Position numbers and translations under genes: made by a program
Source of the DNA: Roseiarcus sp963798015
Lineage (GTDB): Bacteria > Pseudomonadota > Alphaproteobacteria > Rhizobiales > Beijerinckiaceae
Assembly: GCA_963798015.1 (NCBI GenBank)
Contig: CAWCSA010000005.1
Coordinates: 744,001-808,000, forward strand
Length of the DNA stretch: 64,000 nucleotides
Reading direction: 5' to 3'
The notes under the pieces: model-generated
The model's database searches: none
Told to the model about the DNA's origin: nothing
What the model saw: the letters and a program-made list of their open reading frames with translations, nothing else
Part shown: one piece after another, positions 54,891-63,246 of the stretch
How positions within the stretch are numbered: position 1 is the first letter of the stretch
How the letters are laid out: every line of letters begins with the position of its first letter

Positions 54891-55823
54891 TCAGAACGCG
54901 ACCCGGTCTCCACCCTTGAGTTCGAGGATTTCGCGGGCTTCGTCCGGGGTCGCAATCGAGAGGCCTAGGCCCTCGATGATCTGACGGGCGGCGCGAACCT
55001 GCTCGGCGCTGCTGGTCGCGAGTTTGCCAGGGCCTGACCAAAGCGAATCCTCAAGCCCGACGCGAACGTTGCCGCCCATCGCGGCGGCCATTGCGGCGAT
55101 GGCGAGCTGATTGCGTCCCGCCCCGAGCACCGACCATTTGTACTGGGCGCCGAACAGACGGTCAGCGGTGCGCTTCATATGCATGACGTCCTCTGGGTGC
55201 GGGCCGATTCCGCCCAGGATGCCGAACACCGTCTGGACGAAGAGCGGCGGCTTGACGAGGCCACGCTCAAGAAAGTGGCTCAGGTTGTAGAGATGGGACG
55301 TGTCGTAGCACTCAAACTCGAATCGCGTCCCGGAACCGGCAAGCGTGCTCAGGACGAATTCGATGTCCTTGAACGTGTTTCGGAACACGAGATCGCGTGA
55401 GTTCTCGAGCGCCTGCGCCTCCCAGTCGTGCTTGAAGGTCTTGAAGCGGTTGAGCATCGGGAAGAGCCCGAAGTTCATCGATCCCATGTTGAGCGACGCT
55501 ACCTCCGGCTTGAAAGTCTCCGCCGGCTTCACGCGCTCCTGCACCGTCATGAAAGGCGCGCCGCCGGTGGTCAGATTGATCACGGCGTTTGTCGACTGCT
55601 TGATGCGCGAGAGGAAACGCCCGAAGGCTTCCGGAGTTTGATCAGGCCGCCCTGTCTGCTCGTCCCGCGCGTGCAGGTGAACGATTGCGGCGCCGGCTTC
55701 CGCCGCTCCGATCGCGGCCTCGGCGATCTGGTCTGCCGTGACCGGAAGGTGAGGCGACATTGACGGCGTATGAATCGCCCCCGTCACGGCGCAGGTGATG
55801 ATGACCTTGTTCGAATGAGCCAT
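54891..55823 (-). CDS. BKACE-family beta-keto acid cleavage enzyme (DUF849)
   Basis: Zn-dependent TIM-barrel enzyme of 310 residues that condenses a beta-keto acid with acetyl-CoA and cleaves it to acetoacetate plus a new CoA ester. Zinc ligands His49 and His51 (HLHARD) and Glu258, the catalytic Asp259 and Arg254 (RVGLED) match those of Kce, the 3-keto-5-aminohexanoate cleavage enzyme. The start at ATG 55823 fits family N-termini; a TTG at 55859 overlapping the dehydrogenase stop is the alternative. It is last in the minus-strand cluster, after a hydroxyacid dehydrogenase that could supply its substrate. The keto acid is unknown. Confidence 0.9.
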   Translation of the reverse strand: MAHSNKVIITCAVTGAIHTPSMSPHLPVTADQIAEAAIGAAEAGAAIVHLHARDEQTGRPDQTPEAFGRFLSRIKQSTNAVINLTTGGAPFMTVQERVKPAETFKPEVASLNMGSMNFGLFPMLNRFKTFKHDWEAQALENSRDLVFRNTFKDIEFVLSTLAGSGTRFEFECYDTSHLYNLSHFLERGLVKPPLFVQTVFGILGGIGPHPEDVMHMKRTADRLFGAQYKWSVLGAGRNQLAIAAMAAAMGGNVRVGLEDSLWSGPGKLATSSAEQVRAARQIIEGLGLSIATPDEAREILELKGGDRVAF

Positions 55824-55855
55824 ATGACCGATGTCCCTATTCTCTTCGCCGTTCG

Positions 55856-56803
55856 TCAATCGCCAATGGTCCTGTCCGCCCAGCGCTTATGCGCCGCAAG
55901 CGCGATCAGGCGGCGATCGCGCCACGCCTGACGGTCTCCAAGTTTGTCCGCGGCCAAGCGTTCGCGCCGCTCGGACTCGACTTTGTCCATGACAGGCCCG
56001 CTCCAATCGACGCGCCATTGCGTCGACGGGAAGATGCCCGAGTAGATGCCCTGATAGCGGTCGGCATAGTCGCGCACTCCGCCGGGCGCGTTAAGCTCGA
56101 TCGTCTCGAACGGCCCCATGAAGGACCAACGCAACGCCAGGCCTTCGCGAATCCCGACATCAACGTCCTCAACCCCCGCATAGCCCTGTTCGACAAGCCG
56201 GAAGGCCTCCTCAAGCAGCGCGCCTTGCAGCCGGTTCATGACAAAGCCGTCGAGCTCGCGCTTCATGACGATCGGCGCGTGGCCGGCGGAACGCAGAAAC
56301 TTCGCCGTGCGCTCGACAATTGATGGGTCCGTCCAAGGCGCCGGGACCACTTCGGCGGCGGGGATCAGATAGGGCGGATTGATTGGATGGACGACAAGGC
56401 AACGAGCGCGGCCCTTGAGGGTCTCGGTAAAGGCCGAGGGCAGGATGGCGGAGGTCGAGCTCGCCAGCACGGTGTTTGCTGGCGCGGCCGCGTCGAGCCG
56501 CGCGAACACAGCGCGCTTCACCTCGACATCCTCCGGCGTGTTCTCCTGGACATGGACCGTCCCTTCAAGCGCCGACTCGAGCGTCGCCGCCACGCGGATT
56601 CGTGTCGCAACTTCGCTGGCCGCCGCCCCGTTCAGAAGATCGTTGGCGTCAAGCTCCGGCAGGAGCCGCTCGATATACGCCAGAGCCTTGCCCGGCGCGT
56701 CCCTGTCCTGATCCCACAGGGCGACTTCGCAGCGAGCGCGAGCGAAACTGATCGCCCAGGCGCGTCCAACGAAGCCGGACCCGATCACTGCCACTTTTGC
56801 CAT
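55856..56803 (-). CDS. 3-hydroxyacid dehydrogenase (lambda-crystallin/gulonate dehydrogenase-like)
   Basis: NAD-dependent dehydrogenase of 315 residues in the 3-hydroxyacyl-CoA dehydrogenase superfamily. The NAD fold is MAKVAVIGSGFVGRAWAISF. Also visible are the catalytic Ser in ASSTSAILPS, the His-Glu pair in VVHPINPPYLIPAAEVVP, and DGFVMNRLQGALLEEAFRL. The short single C-domain and the NPPYLIP motif favour the crystallin/L-gulonate or carnitine dehydrogenase branch that acts on free hydroxyacids. The ATG at 56803 has GGAGGG just upstream. It is expected to make the beta-keto acid for the BKACE enzyme. Confidence 0.87.
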   Translation of the reverse strand: MAKVAVIGSGFVGRAWAISFARARCEVALWDQDRDAPGKALAYIERLLPELDANDLLNGAAASEVATRIRVAATLESALEGTVHVQENTPEDVEVKRAVFARLDAAAPANTVLASSTSAILPSAFTETLKGRARCLVVHPINPPYLIPAAEVVPAPWTDPSIVERTAKFLRSAGHAPIVMKRELDGFVMNRLQGALLEEAFRLVEQGYAGVEDVDVGIREGLALRWSFMGPFETIELNAPGGVRDYADRYQGIYSGIFPSTQWRVDWSGPVMDKVESERRERLAADKLGDRQAWRDRRLIALAAHKRWADRTIGD

Positions 56804-56832
56804 ATCGCCCTCCGACGCGAGTCGCCCTCCCG

Positions 56833-57624
56833 TCACAACGTCTCGACATTGGCGTCCACGCCGATCGATTGGCCGGATACGTTACGCCCCGCAGGGGACA
56901 ACAGATACGCGATGGTCGCCGCGACGTCGCTCGCGGTCACCATTCTGCGCATCGAGACCCGCTCGAGATAGGTCTTTTCCATCGCCTCGCAGCTGACACC
57001 CGTCTGCTTGGCGCGCGCGGCGATCACTGCGCTCATCCGTGGTCCCTCGACAATTCCGGGCAGAATTGCATTGACCCGAATGTTCGCGGGCCCCAGCTCC
57101 TTGGCGAGGCTCTGGGTCAATCCGATAACGCCAAATTTGGCTGCCGAGTAGGGGGTCCGGAACGCATAGCCGAACCGCCCCGCAGCCGACGACAGATTGA
57201 CGATCGAGCCTCCGCCGGCAGCTTTCAGCATCGGCACGGCGAAATGCGCGCAGAGGAACTGCCCTGTCAGGCAGACGTCGATGGTGCGCCGCCAGTCTTC
57301 GGGTTTGATTTCCTCAACGCCGCCTGTTGGGCCGGCTATACCGGCGTTGTTGATGAGCGCATCAAGTCCCCCAAGGGAGGCTTTGACGTCATCGAACAGA
57401 CCGGCCACGTCGGCGTCCGAAGCGACGTCAGCGTTTGTTACTCCCGCACCGGGATAAGCGGTCCGGTAGTCGGCGAGGAATTCGTCAGAGACGTCGCAAA
57501 TATGGACCTGCGCGCCACGAGCGATGAGCAGGTCGGCGGCAACTCGCCCGATGCCCGATGCGCCTGCGGTGACAAGAACGCGCAGCTTCTCGGGGAAAGC
57601 GAAGACATCAGGGGCATCGTTCAT
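56833..57624 (-). CDS. Short-chain dehydrogenase/reductase
   Basis: Classical SDR of 263 residues, with cofactor motif TAGASGIG, Asp of CDVSDEF suggesting NAD preference, NNAGIAG, catalytic Ser in NLSSAAG, Tyr-Lys in YSAAK, and the PGIVEG cap region. It lies within the minus-strand catabolic cluster, 29 bp before the hydroxyacid dehydrogenase. Its likely job is a second oxidation or reduction on the imported compound. Confidence 0.9.
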   Translation of the reverse strand: MNDAPDVFAFPEKLRVLVTAGASGIGRVAADLLIARGAQVHICDVSDEFLADYRTAYPGAGVTNADVASDADVAGLFDDVKASLGGLDALINNAGIAGPTGGVEEIKPEDWRRTIDVCLTGQFLCAHFAVPMLKAAGGGSIVNLSSAAGRFGYAFRTPYSAAKFGVIGLTQSLAKELGPANIRVNAILPGIVEGPRMSAVIAARAKQTGVSCEAMEKTYLERVSMRRMVTASDVAATIAYLLSPAGRNVSGQSIGVDANVETL

Positions 57625-57728
57625 TCAGTCGCTCCAATGATGAGGTTCGGCAGTCGCGTAGCGCCATAAATTACGACGAGGGCGACGAGGTCAAACACAA
57701 TGGTTCGCGCTTTAGTGACAGGTCCACT

Positions 57729-58568
57729 TCAATCACTCTCCGGCGCCACGTCCCGATCGAGCCAGCCGGGATCGATTTCGGGCAGCGGGATGGCGTCGAT
57801 GAGGAGCCGGGTGTAGCAACTCTTGGGCGAAGCGAAGACGTCTCCGCAGCGGCCCTCCTCGACCATCTGCCCGGCCTTCATGACGTAGACGCGGTCGCAA
57901 ACGGCTCGGATCACCGAGAGGTCGTGGCTGATGAACGCCATGGCGAGCCCGAGGTCGCGCGTCAGCGTCTTGAGAAGATTAAGCGCCTGGGCTTGCGTCG
58001 ACACGTCGAGGCCCGAGACGATCTCGTCGGCCAGCACGAACTCCGGCTCGAGCAGCGCGGCGCGGGCGATGCCAACGCGCTGGCGCTGGCCGCCGGACAG
58101 TTCGTGCGGCGTTCGGTCGAGACAGGCGAGCGGCAGCGCGACGCGATCGAAGAACGCCCGCACCCGACGATCGGCGTCGGCACGATCGCGCGCGACGCGA
58201 TGAAAGAGGAGCGGCTCGACCAGGATTCGCCGGACCGTATGGCGTGGGTTGAGCGACGTCATCGGGTCCTGGAAAATCATCTGCATGCGGCGCCTCAGCG
58301 GCCGCATTCGCGGCTCCGGCAATCGCGAGATGTCCTGCCCGTCGAAGACGATGCTGCCAGCATCTATGTCGACGAGCCGCATGAGCGCGCGCCCGAGCGT
58401 TGTTTTCCCTGACCCCGATTCGCCGACGATGCCGACGGTCTCGCCCCGGCCGATCCTGAGATCGACGCCGTACAGGACTTTGACGCCACCGACGCGTTCG
58501 CCGTTCAGGCGCCGCTTTCCCCCATAGGCGACCTCGACGCCGGTTGCGACGAAAAGATCCTGAAGCAT
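57729..58568 (-). CDS. Oligopeptide-type ABC transporter ATPase (DppF-like)
   Basis: 279-residue nucleotide-binding subunit: Walker A GESGSGKT, LSGGQRQRVGIARAAL, Walker B FVLADEIVSGLD, switch His in FISHDLSV, and the C-terminal oligopeptide-transporter extension (SPKSCYTRLLIDAIPLPE). Second ATPase of the pair, 8 bp after DppD. Part of the 62975-54891 cluster. Confidence 0.92.
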   Translation of the reverse strand: MLQDLFVATGVEVAYGGKRRLNGERVGGVKVLYGVDLRIGRGETVGIVGESGSGKTTLGRALMRLVDIDAGSIVFDGQDISRLPEPRMRPLRRRMQMIFQDPMTSLNPRHTVRRILVEPLLFHRVARDRADADRRVRAFFDRVALPLACLDRTPHELSGGQRQRVGIARAALLEPEFVLADEIVSGLDVSTQAQALNLLKTLTRDLGLAMAFISHDLSVIRAVCDRVYVMKAGQMVEEGRCGDVFASPKSCYTRLLIDAIPLPEIDPGWLDRDVAPESD

Positions 58569-58576
58569 GCGACGGC

Positions 58577-59443
58577 CTAGCGGCCCGCGCCCGCGACTTC
58601 GAGCCGCAGTTCAGCGACCAAAGCCTCAGGCACGGGAGCGAGGCCCGCGTCGGGCCGATCGTATCGTGGCCCGGCCGCGATCAAGGCGCGCGTGTAAGCG
58701 TGCCGAGGCGCCGAGAGAATGTCTGCGGTCGGGCCGGATTCGATGATTGCGCCGGCAAACATGAGCGTCACCCGGTCGCAGATCTGCGCCACGACGCCAA
58801 GATCGTGGGTGACGAAAATGACCGCGGTTTTGTGCGCCTCCTGCATCTGGCGAATAAGCCGAAGAATCTGTTTCTGCACGGTGACGTCCAGAGCCGTTGT
58901 CGGCTCGTCTGCGACGATGATCTTGGGTTCGAGCGCGAACGCCGCTGCAATCAGGACGCGCTGGCGCATGCCGCCCGACAATTGGTGCGGGTAGGAACGC
59001 AGCACGCGCTCCGGGTCTTGGATGTGGACCTCGGCGAGCAGTTCGAGCGCGCGTTTGTGCGCCTCGCGCGTATTCATGCCGCGGCGAAGCCGCAGGCCGT
59101 CGGTTAGTTGCGCCTCGATGCGCCGGCCCGGGTTCAGCGCAGTCATCGGGTCCTGAGGCACGAGCGCGATGGCGTCGCCGAAGATCGCTCGCGTCTCGCG
59201 CCTGGACGCGCTCCTGAGGTCGCGCCCTTCGAACAGGATTTGCCCTTGAGTAATCCTGACCGTGCGCGGCAGCACGCCGAGCAGCGCCTTGGCGATGGTT
59301 GATTTGCCAGCGCCGCTTTCGCCAACGATCCCGAGCGTTTCGCTGGGCGCGAGGTCGAGACTCACGTTACGCAGGATTGGCTCAGCGTTCCCAAGTTCGG
59401 AGACCGCGCTCAAGCTTCGGATGGAGAGGATCGGCGCCGTCAT
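58577..59443 (-). CDS. Oligopeptide-type ABC transporter ATPase (DppD-like)
   Basis: 288-residue ATPase. It starts at ATG 59443, overlapping the permease stop; the longer open frame is a shadow of the permease. Walker A is GESGAGKS, signature LSGGMRQRVLIAAAFALEP, Walker B IIVADEPTTALD, switch His FVTHDLGV. The C-terminal SAPRHAYTRALIAAGP is of the oligopeptide subfamily. It pairs with the DppF-like ATPase as a heterodimer. Confidence 0.92.
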   Translation of the reverse strand: MTAPILSIRSLSAVSELGNAEPILRNVSLDLAPSETLGIVGESGAGKSTIAKALLGVLPRTVRITQGQILFEGRDLRSASRRETRAIFGDAIALVPQDPMTALNPGRRIEAQLTDGLRLRRGMNTREAHKRALELLAEVHIQDPERVLRSYPHQLSGGMRQRVLIAAAFALEPKIIVADEPTTALDVTVQKQILRLIRQMQEAHKTAVIFVTHDLGVVAQICDRVTLMFAGAIIESGPTADILSAPRHAYTRALIAAGPRYDRPDAGLAPVPEALVAELRLEVAGAGR

Positions 59444-60339
59444 CGCTTCAGCACCGGATCGAGCGCGCGGCGCAATCCGTCGCCAAGCTGGTTGAAAGCC
59501 AGCACGGTCGCGAACAGCGCGACGAGCGGCGCCGCGAACACCCACCAGGTCTGATGGATGAATTGGCGGCCCTCGGCGATCATGCCGCCCCATGTCGGCG
59601 TGTCCGACGACACAGACAGGCCGACGAACGACAAAATCGCCTCGACGATGACCGCAATGCCCATTTCGAGACTTACCAGCGCCAGCAAGGCAGGGACTAC
59701 GTTTGGCAGGATCTCGCGCATAAGGATACGGAACGGGGGAAATCCGATGGCGTGCGCCGCGGTGACATAGTCGGCTTCTGCCTGCGCCATCGTCTCGGCG
59801 CGCACGACGCGACAGAATCGCGTCCAGTCGATGATGGCGATCGCCGCGATGACCGATCCAACGCCAGCGCCGAGGACGGCGACGAGAAGGATCGAGAGCA
59901 AGACTGGCGGGAACGCCATCCAGACGTCGACGAGCCGGGAGATCAGGCCGTCGACCCAGCCGCGATACCACCCGGCGAGCAGCCCGAGCGCGGTGCCCGC
60001 AAGTGCTGCAAGGCTCGCGGCGACAAAGGCTACGATCAGCGCGATCCGCGCGCCATAGATGAGGCGCGACAGCACGTCCCGGCCGAGGTCGTCGGTGCCG
60101 ATATAATAACCCGGCTCTGCGCTCGCGAGGCCCGCCGGCGGCAGCGAGGCGAGCATCAGGTCCTGGTCGAGCGGGTTCTTCGGCGCGATCCACGGCGCGA
60201 ACAGCGCGATCAGGATCAGCGCCAGAATAAAGCCGCCTCCGATCATGACCTTTGGCTCGGCGATGAGCGCGCGCAGGCGCCGCATGGCGAGGCTCTGGCC
60301 AGGGGCGGCAAGAAGAGAGGAAGCGGAGGCGTCGGTCAT
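59440..60339 (-). CDS. Oligopeptide-type ABC transporter permease (DppC-like)
   Basis: 299-residue inner-membrane permease with a first helix FILALILIALFAPWIAP, the DppC-type GTDDLGRDVLSRLIYGARI periplasmic motif and the EAA loop TAAHAIGFPPFRILMREILP. It overlaps the ATPase start by ATGA and lies 27 bp after the partner permease. Confidence 0.92.
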   Translation of the reverse strand: MTDASASSLLAAPGQSLAMRRLRALIAEPKVMIGGGFILALILIALFAPWIAPKNPLDQDLMLASLPPAGLASAEPGYYIGTDDLGRDVLSRLIYGARIALIVAFVAASLAALAGTALGLLAGWYRGWVDGLISRLVDVWMAFPPVLLSILLVAVLGAGVGSVIAAIAIIDWTRFCRVVRAETMAQAEADYVTAAHAIGFPPFRILMREILPNVVPALLALVSLEMGIAVIVEAILSFVGLSVSSDTPTWGGMIAEGRQFIHQTWWVFAAPLVALFATVLAFNQLGDGLRRALDPVLKR

Positions 60340-60366
60340 GGACGCAAACTGTGTTCGGCCTTGCGC

Positions 60367-61374
60367 TCAAGCATGACGCAGCCTCGGATTGAACAGCGCG
60401 ACGAGGAGATCGACTGCGATGTTGATCAGGATGAAGATCACCGCGAACGCCAGCACGAGGCCCTGTATCAGCGGCAGATCGCGATTGATCACCGCCTCGA
60501 TCGCCATGTTGCCGATGCCTGGATAAGCGAAGATGCGCTCGATGATCACCGTGCCGCCGATGAGGAACGTGAACTGAACGCCGGTCAGCGCGAGCGTCGG
60601 GCCGATCGCGTTGCGCAACGCCTCCTGAAGGACGAGCCGGAGCTCGGACATGCCCTTGAGGCGCGCGAGCAGCACATAGTCCTGCGCCATCGCTTCATTG
60701 AGCGCGCCTTTGAGCACCCGCGCAATGACCGCCGCGAGGGGCAGGCCGAGCGCCAGCGTCGGCAGGGCAAGGTGTCTGAGAAGATCGAAGAACACGTCGA
60801 ACCTGAGCCTTAAGAGGCTCTCGATGAAATAGAAGGGCGTCGTCATGCCGGCGCTGACACTCGGATCGACCCGGCCGGTCAGCGGCAGAAGCGGCCACAC
60901 GACGCCGAAGACGAGCACGAGCGCGAGCGCCCAGACGAAATCGGGAATAGCGAGCAGGAGCCCGTTCACTGCGTCGATGACGGGTTCGAGCCACGTCCTG
61001 CGCGCCATTGCGCCAACAATCGCGACGGCGCCGCCGACAATCACCGCGAATTCGAGCGCCGCGGTCGCAAGCTCCAGCGTCGCGGGAAGCCGTTCGCCGA
61101 GGAGAGCGAGAACGTCGCGATGCAGCGAGATCGAAGTTCCGAAATCGCCGCGCAGCGCATAACGAACCCAGACGGCAAATTGGGAAAGCAGGCTGCCGTC
61201 GAGCCCGTAATGCGCTCTGAGCACCGCGATATCCGTCTGGCTTGCGCCAGGCGAGATCATCATCGCTATGGGATCGCCGGGCACGACTCTCAAGAGAACA
61301 AATACGACAATCGCAACGCCAGCGAGCGTGAAGAGCGCTGCCAGGAGACGCCGGAGGATCGCCAGCGCGATCAT
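60367..61374 (-). CDS. Oligopeptide-type ABC transporter permease (DppB-like)
   Basis: 335-residue permease starting at ATG 61374 (MIALAILRRLLAALFTLAG). N-terminal motif RVVPGDPIAMMISPGAS, the substrate-path helices, EAA loop LLARLKGMSELRLVLQEALR, and the terminal FNPRLRHA. The upstream extension of the frame is non-coding. Six helices fit the family. Confidence 0.92.
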   Translation of the reverse strand: MIALAILRRLLAALFTLAGVAIVVFVLLRVVPGDPIAMMISPGASQTDIAVLRAHYGLDGSLLSQFAVWVRYALRGDFGTSISLHRDVLALLGERLPATLELATAALEFAVIVGGAVAIVGAMARRTWLEPVIDAVNGLLLAIPDFVWALALVLVFGVVWPLLPLTGRVDPSVSAGMTTPFYFIESLLRLRFDVFFDLLRHLALPTLALGLPLAAVIARVLKGALNEAMAQDYVLLARLKGMSELRLVLQEALRNAIGPTLALTGVQFTFLIGGTVIIERIFAYPGIGNMAIEAVINRDLPLIQGLVLAFAVIFILINIAVDLLVALFNPRLRHA

Positions 61375-61439
61375 CGCTTCGTCACGTCCCCACCAGATCC
61401 CGAAGGCGACCGCGCTTGAATCGATCGTCGTCCGGCCGC

Positions 61440-62975
61440 TCAGGTCGCCGGCGACACCAGCATCGGCTGCAAGGCGCCGGACTTGTTCGGAATGACCTTG
61501 AGGTCGGACTTGTAAACAATCGGCTGGACGTATTGCAGGAGGGGAATGACATAGCCCTGTTCGGCGATATAGGCGTCGACGGCTTTCCAGCCTTCGATCC
61601 GCTTCTTTTCGTCCTTCTCGCCCCAAAGTGGACCAATCTTCGCGTCGAGATCGGCGCTCTTCCAAGCCGAATGCGGCGAGGGGCCGAACATCGCAAAGCC
61701 GGTCGAGGTCGTCGGATCGCCGATCGCGTCGCCCCAATTGTAGAAGGCGGCGGGCGCGAGCTTGTGCGTGGTTCTGAGCTCGAAGTGCTTGGCGATCTCA
61801 TAGACCTCGATATCCGCTTCGATGCCGACCTTGCGCCACATGCCGACGATCGCCTGGATCATCTCGTAATCTTTCGGCTTGAAGCCGCGCGTCGTCTGGA
61901 TCGTGAACTTGACCGGCTTCTCCGGCGAGTAGCCTGAGGCTGCCAGCAGCTCGGCCGCTTTCTTGGGATCGTAGGGCGTCTTGATCGAGGGGTCGAACGC
62001 CGAATATTCGGGCGCTTCGAGCGTGTCGATCGGCACGCCGTAGCCGCGCAGAAGCCGGTCAACGATCGCCTTCTTGTCGATCGCCATGATCGCGGCGAGC
62101 CGCACGTTCTTGTCCAGCATCGGCTCCTTGTTGGTGATGAAGATCATGCCGATGTCCGTGATCGGCGTCGCCACCCCAGAAAGACCCTTGACTGTCTTCA
62201 GGCGATCGAACTCCTCGTACGGCACTTCGAGCGTGATGTCGGAAGAACCGGACTCGATCTCGGCCACGCGCGTCGTGGCGTCGGGCACAAACTTGAAGAT
62301 CACGGTCTCGAACGGCGGCTTTTCGCCCCAATAATGCGGATTGGCCTTCAGCCTGAGGAAGGCGTTGCCCTGGTATTCGTCGACCATATAGGGGCCAGAG
62401 CCAATCGGCTTTTTCTCGAAGCCTTCCGCCCCGACCTTCTCGTAATAGGCCTTGGGCAAGACATAGCCGGTCAGGAAGGCCATCCACATGAAGAAGGTCG
62501 GTTCGAAACGGATGGCGTCCGCATTGATCCGGTTCCCGTCGATCTTATAATTTCCGGCGGTTGACCAGATGAACGAAATGGGATTGGCGCTGTCTTTCGC
62601 GCCGGCGCGTTCAAGCGACCAGACGACATCCTCGGGGGTGAGCGGCGACCCGTCCTGCCATTTGACGTCCGGGCGAACGTCCATCCAAAGCTTCGTCTTG
62701 TCGTCGTTCCAGCCCCACGCGGTCAGAATTCCGGGCTTGAACGTGAGATCCGGCGCCTGACCGATGTACTGGTCGAAAATGGAGCGGTAGATCGCCTGGA
62801 TGCTTGGATTGACAGCCGAGGCCCCATCCGTCGGATCGAACGAGGGCAGGTTGACGTTAAAGGCGATGGTGAGCGTATCCTCGCCGGCCGCGCGAACCGC
62901 GCCTGCGGTCAGCAAGTCGGTGAGAAGCGCGCCCGCGCCGAGCGCCAAGGTTTGGCGCCGAGTAACCTCCACCAT
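61440..62975 (-). CDS. Extracellular solute-binding protein, family 5
   Basis: 511-residue periplasmic receptor, first gene of the cluster. The N-terminus TRRQTLALGAGALLTDLL carries a Tat-type signal (RR). Mature-domain motifs are FDPTDGASAVNPSIQAIYRS, DVRPDVKWQDGSPLTPEDV and PIGSGPYMVDEY; the ending is KVIPNKSGALQPML. Family 5 members bind peptides but also opines, sugars and metal chelates, so linkage to three catabolic enzymes suggests a non-peptide organic ligand (inference). Confidence 0.9.
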   Translation of the reverse strand: MVEVTRRQTLALGAGALLTDLLTAGAVRAAGEDTLTIAFNVNLPSFDPTDGASAVNPSIQAIYRSIFDQYIGQAPDLTFKPGILTAWGWNDDKTKLWMDVRPDVKWQDGSPLTPEDVVWSLERAGAKDSANPISFIWSTAGNYKIDGNRINADAIRFEPTFFMWMAFLTGYVLPKAYYEKVGAEGFEKKPIGSGPYMVDEYQGNAFLRLKANPHYWGEKPPFETVIFKFVPDATTRVAEIESGSSDITLEVPYEEFDRLKTVKGLSGVATPITDIGMIFITNKEPMLDKNVRLAAIMAIDKKAIVDRLLRGYGVPIDTLEAPEYSAFDPSIKTPYDPKKAAELLAASGYSPEKPVKFTIQTTRGFKPKDYEMIQAIVGMWRKVGIEADIEVYEIAKHFELRTTHKLAPAAFYNWGDAIGDPTTSTGFAMFGPSPHSAWKSADLDAKIGPLWGEKDEKKRIEGWKAVDAYIAEQGYVIPLLQYVQPIVYKSDLKVIPNKSGALQPMLVSPAT

Positions 62976-63246
62976 GCATGGCCTCCCAATTCATCCGAGC
63001 CGTCGGTCTCATGTTCCGCGGCTTCGCATTTTGCGTGCCACTTTCAGCCGACCATTAATCGCAACGCTAGCAAAGTGGAATTGGCGAAGCAAGGCGGTGG
63101 CGCGGAATTGTATGAGGCGGAATTTATATGCGCGTGCGCAATTCGTCGGCTTGCGCTCGCCTTTTCCGTGAGCACGGCCTTGTCGTTGACACCGCATGAG
63201 CCGCTAAATATGCTCATGCAAATAAATACCTGAAGGGAGCGAGCCG

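Noticed and set aside
59444..60370. N-terminal extension of the DppD-like ATPase frame
   Set aside because: Arg/Pro-rich shadow of the permease; the ATPase starts at ATG 59443.
59299..60813. 504-codon plus-strand frame across the permease genes
   Set aside because: Highly charged mirror frame of two membrane proteins; no gene supported.
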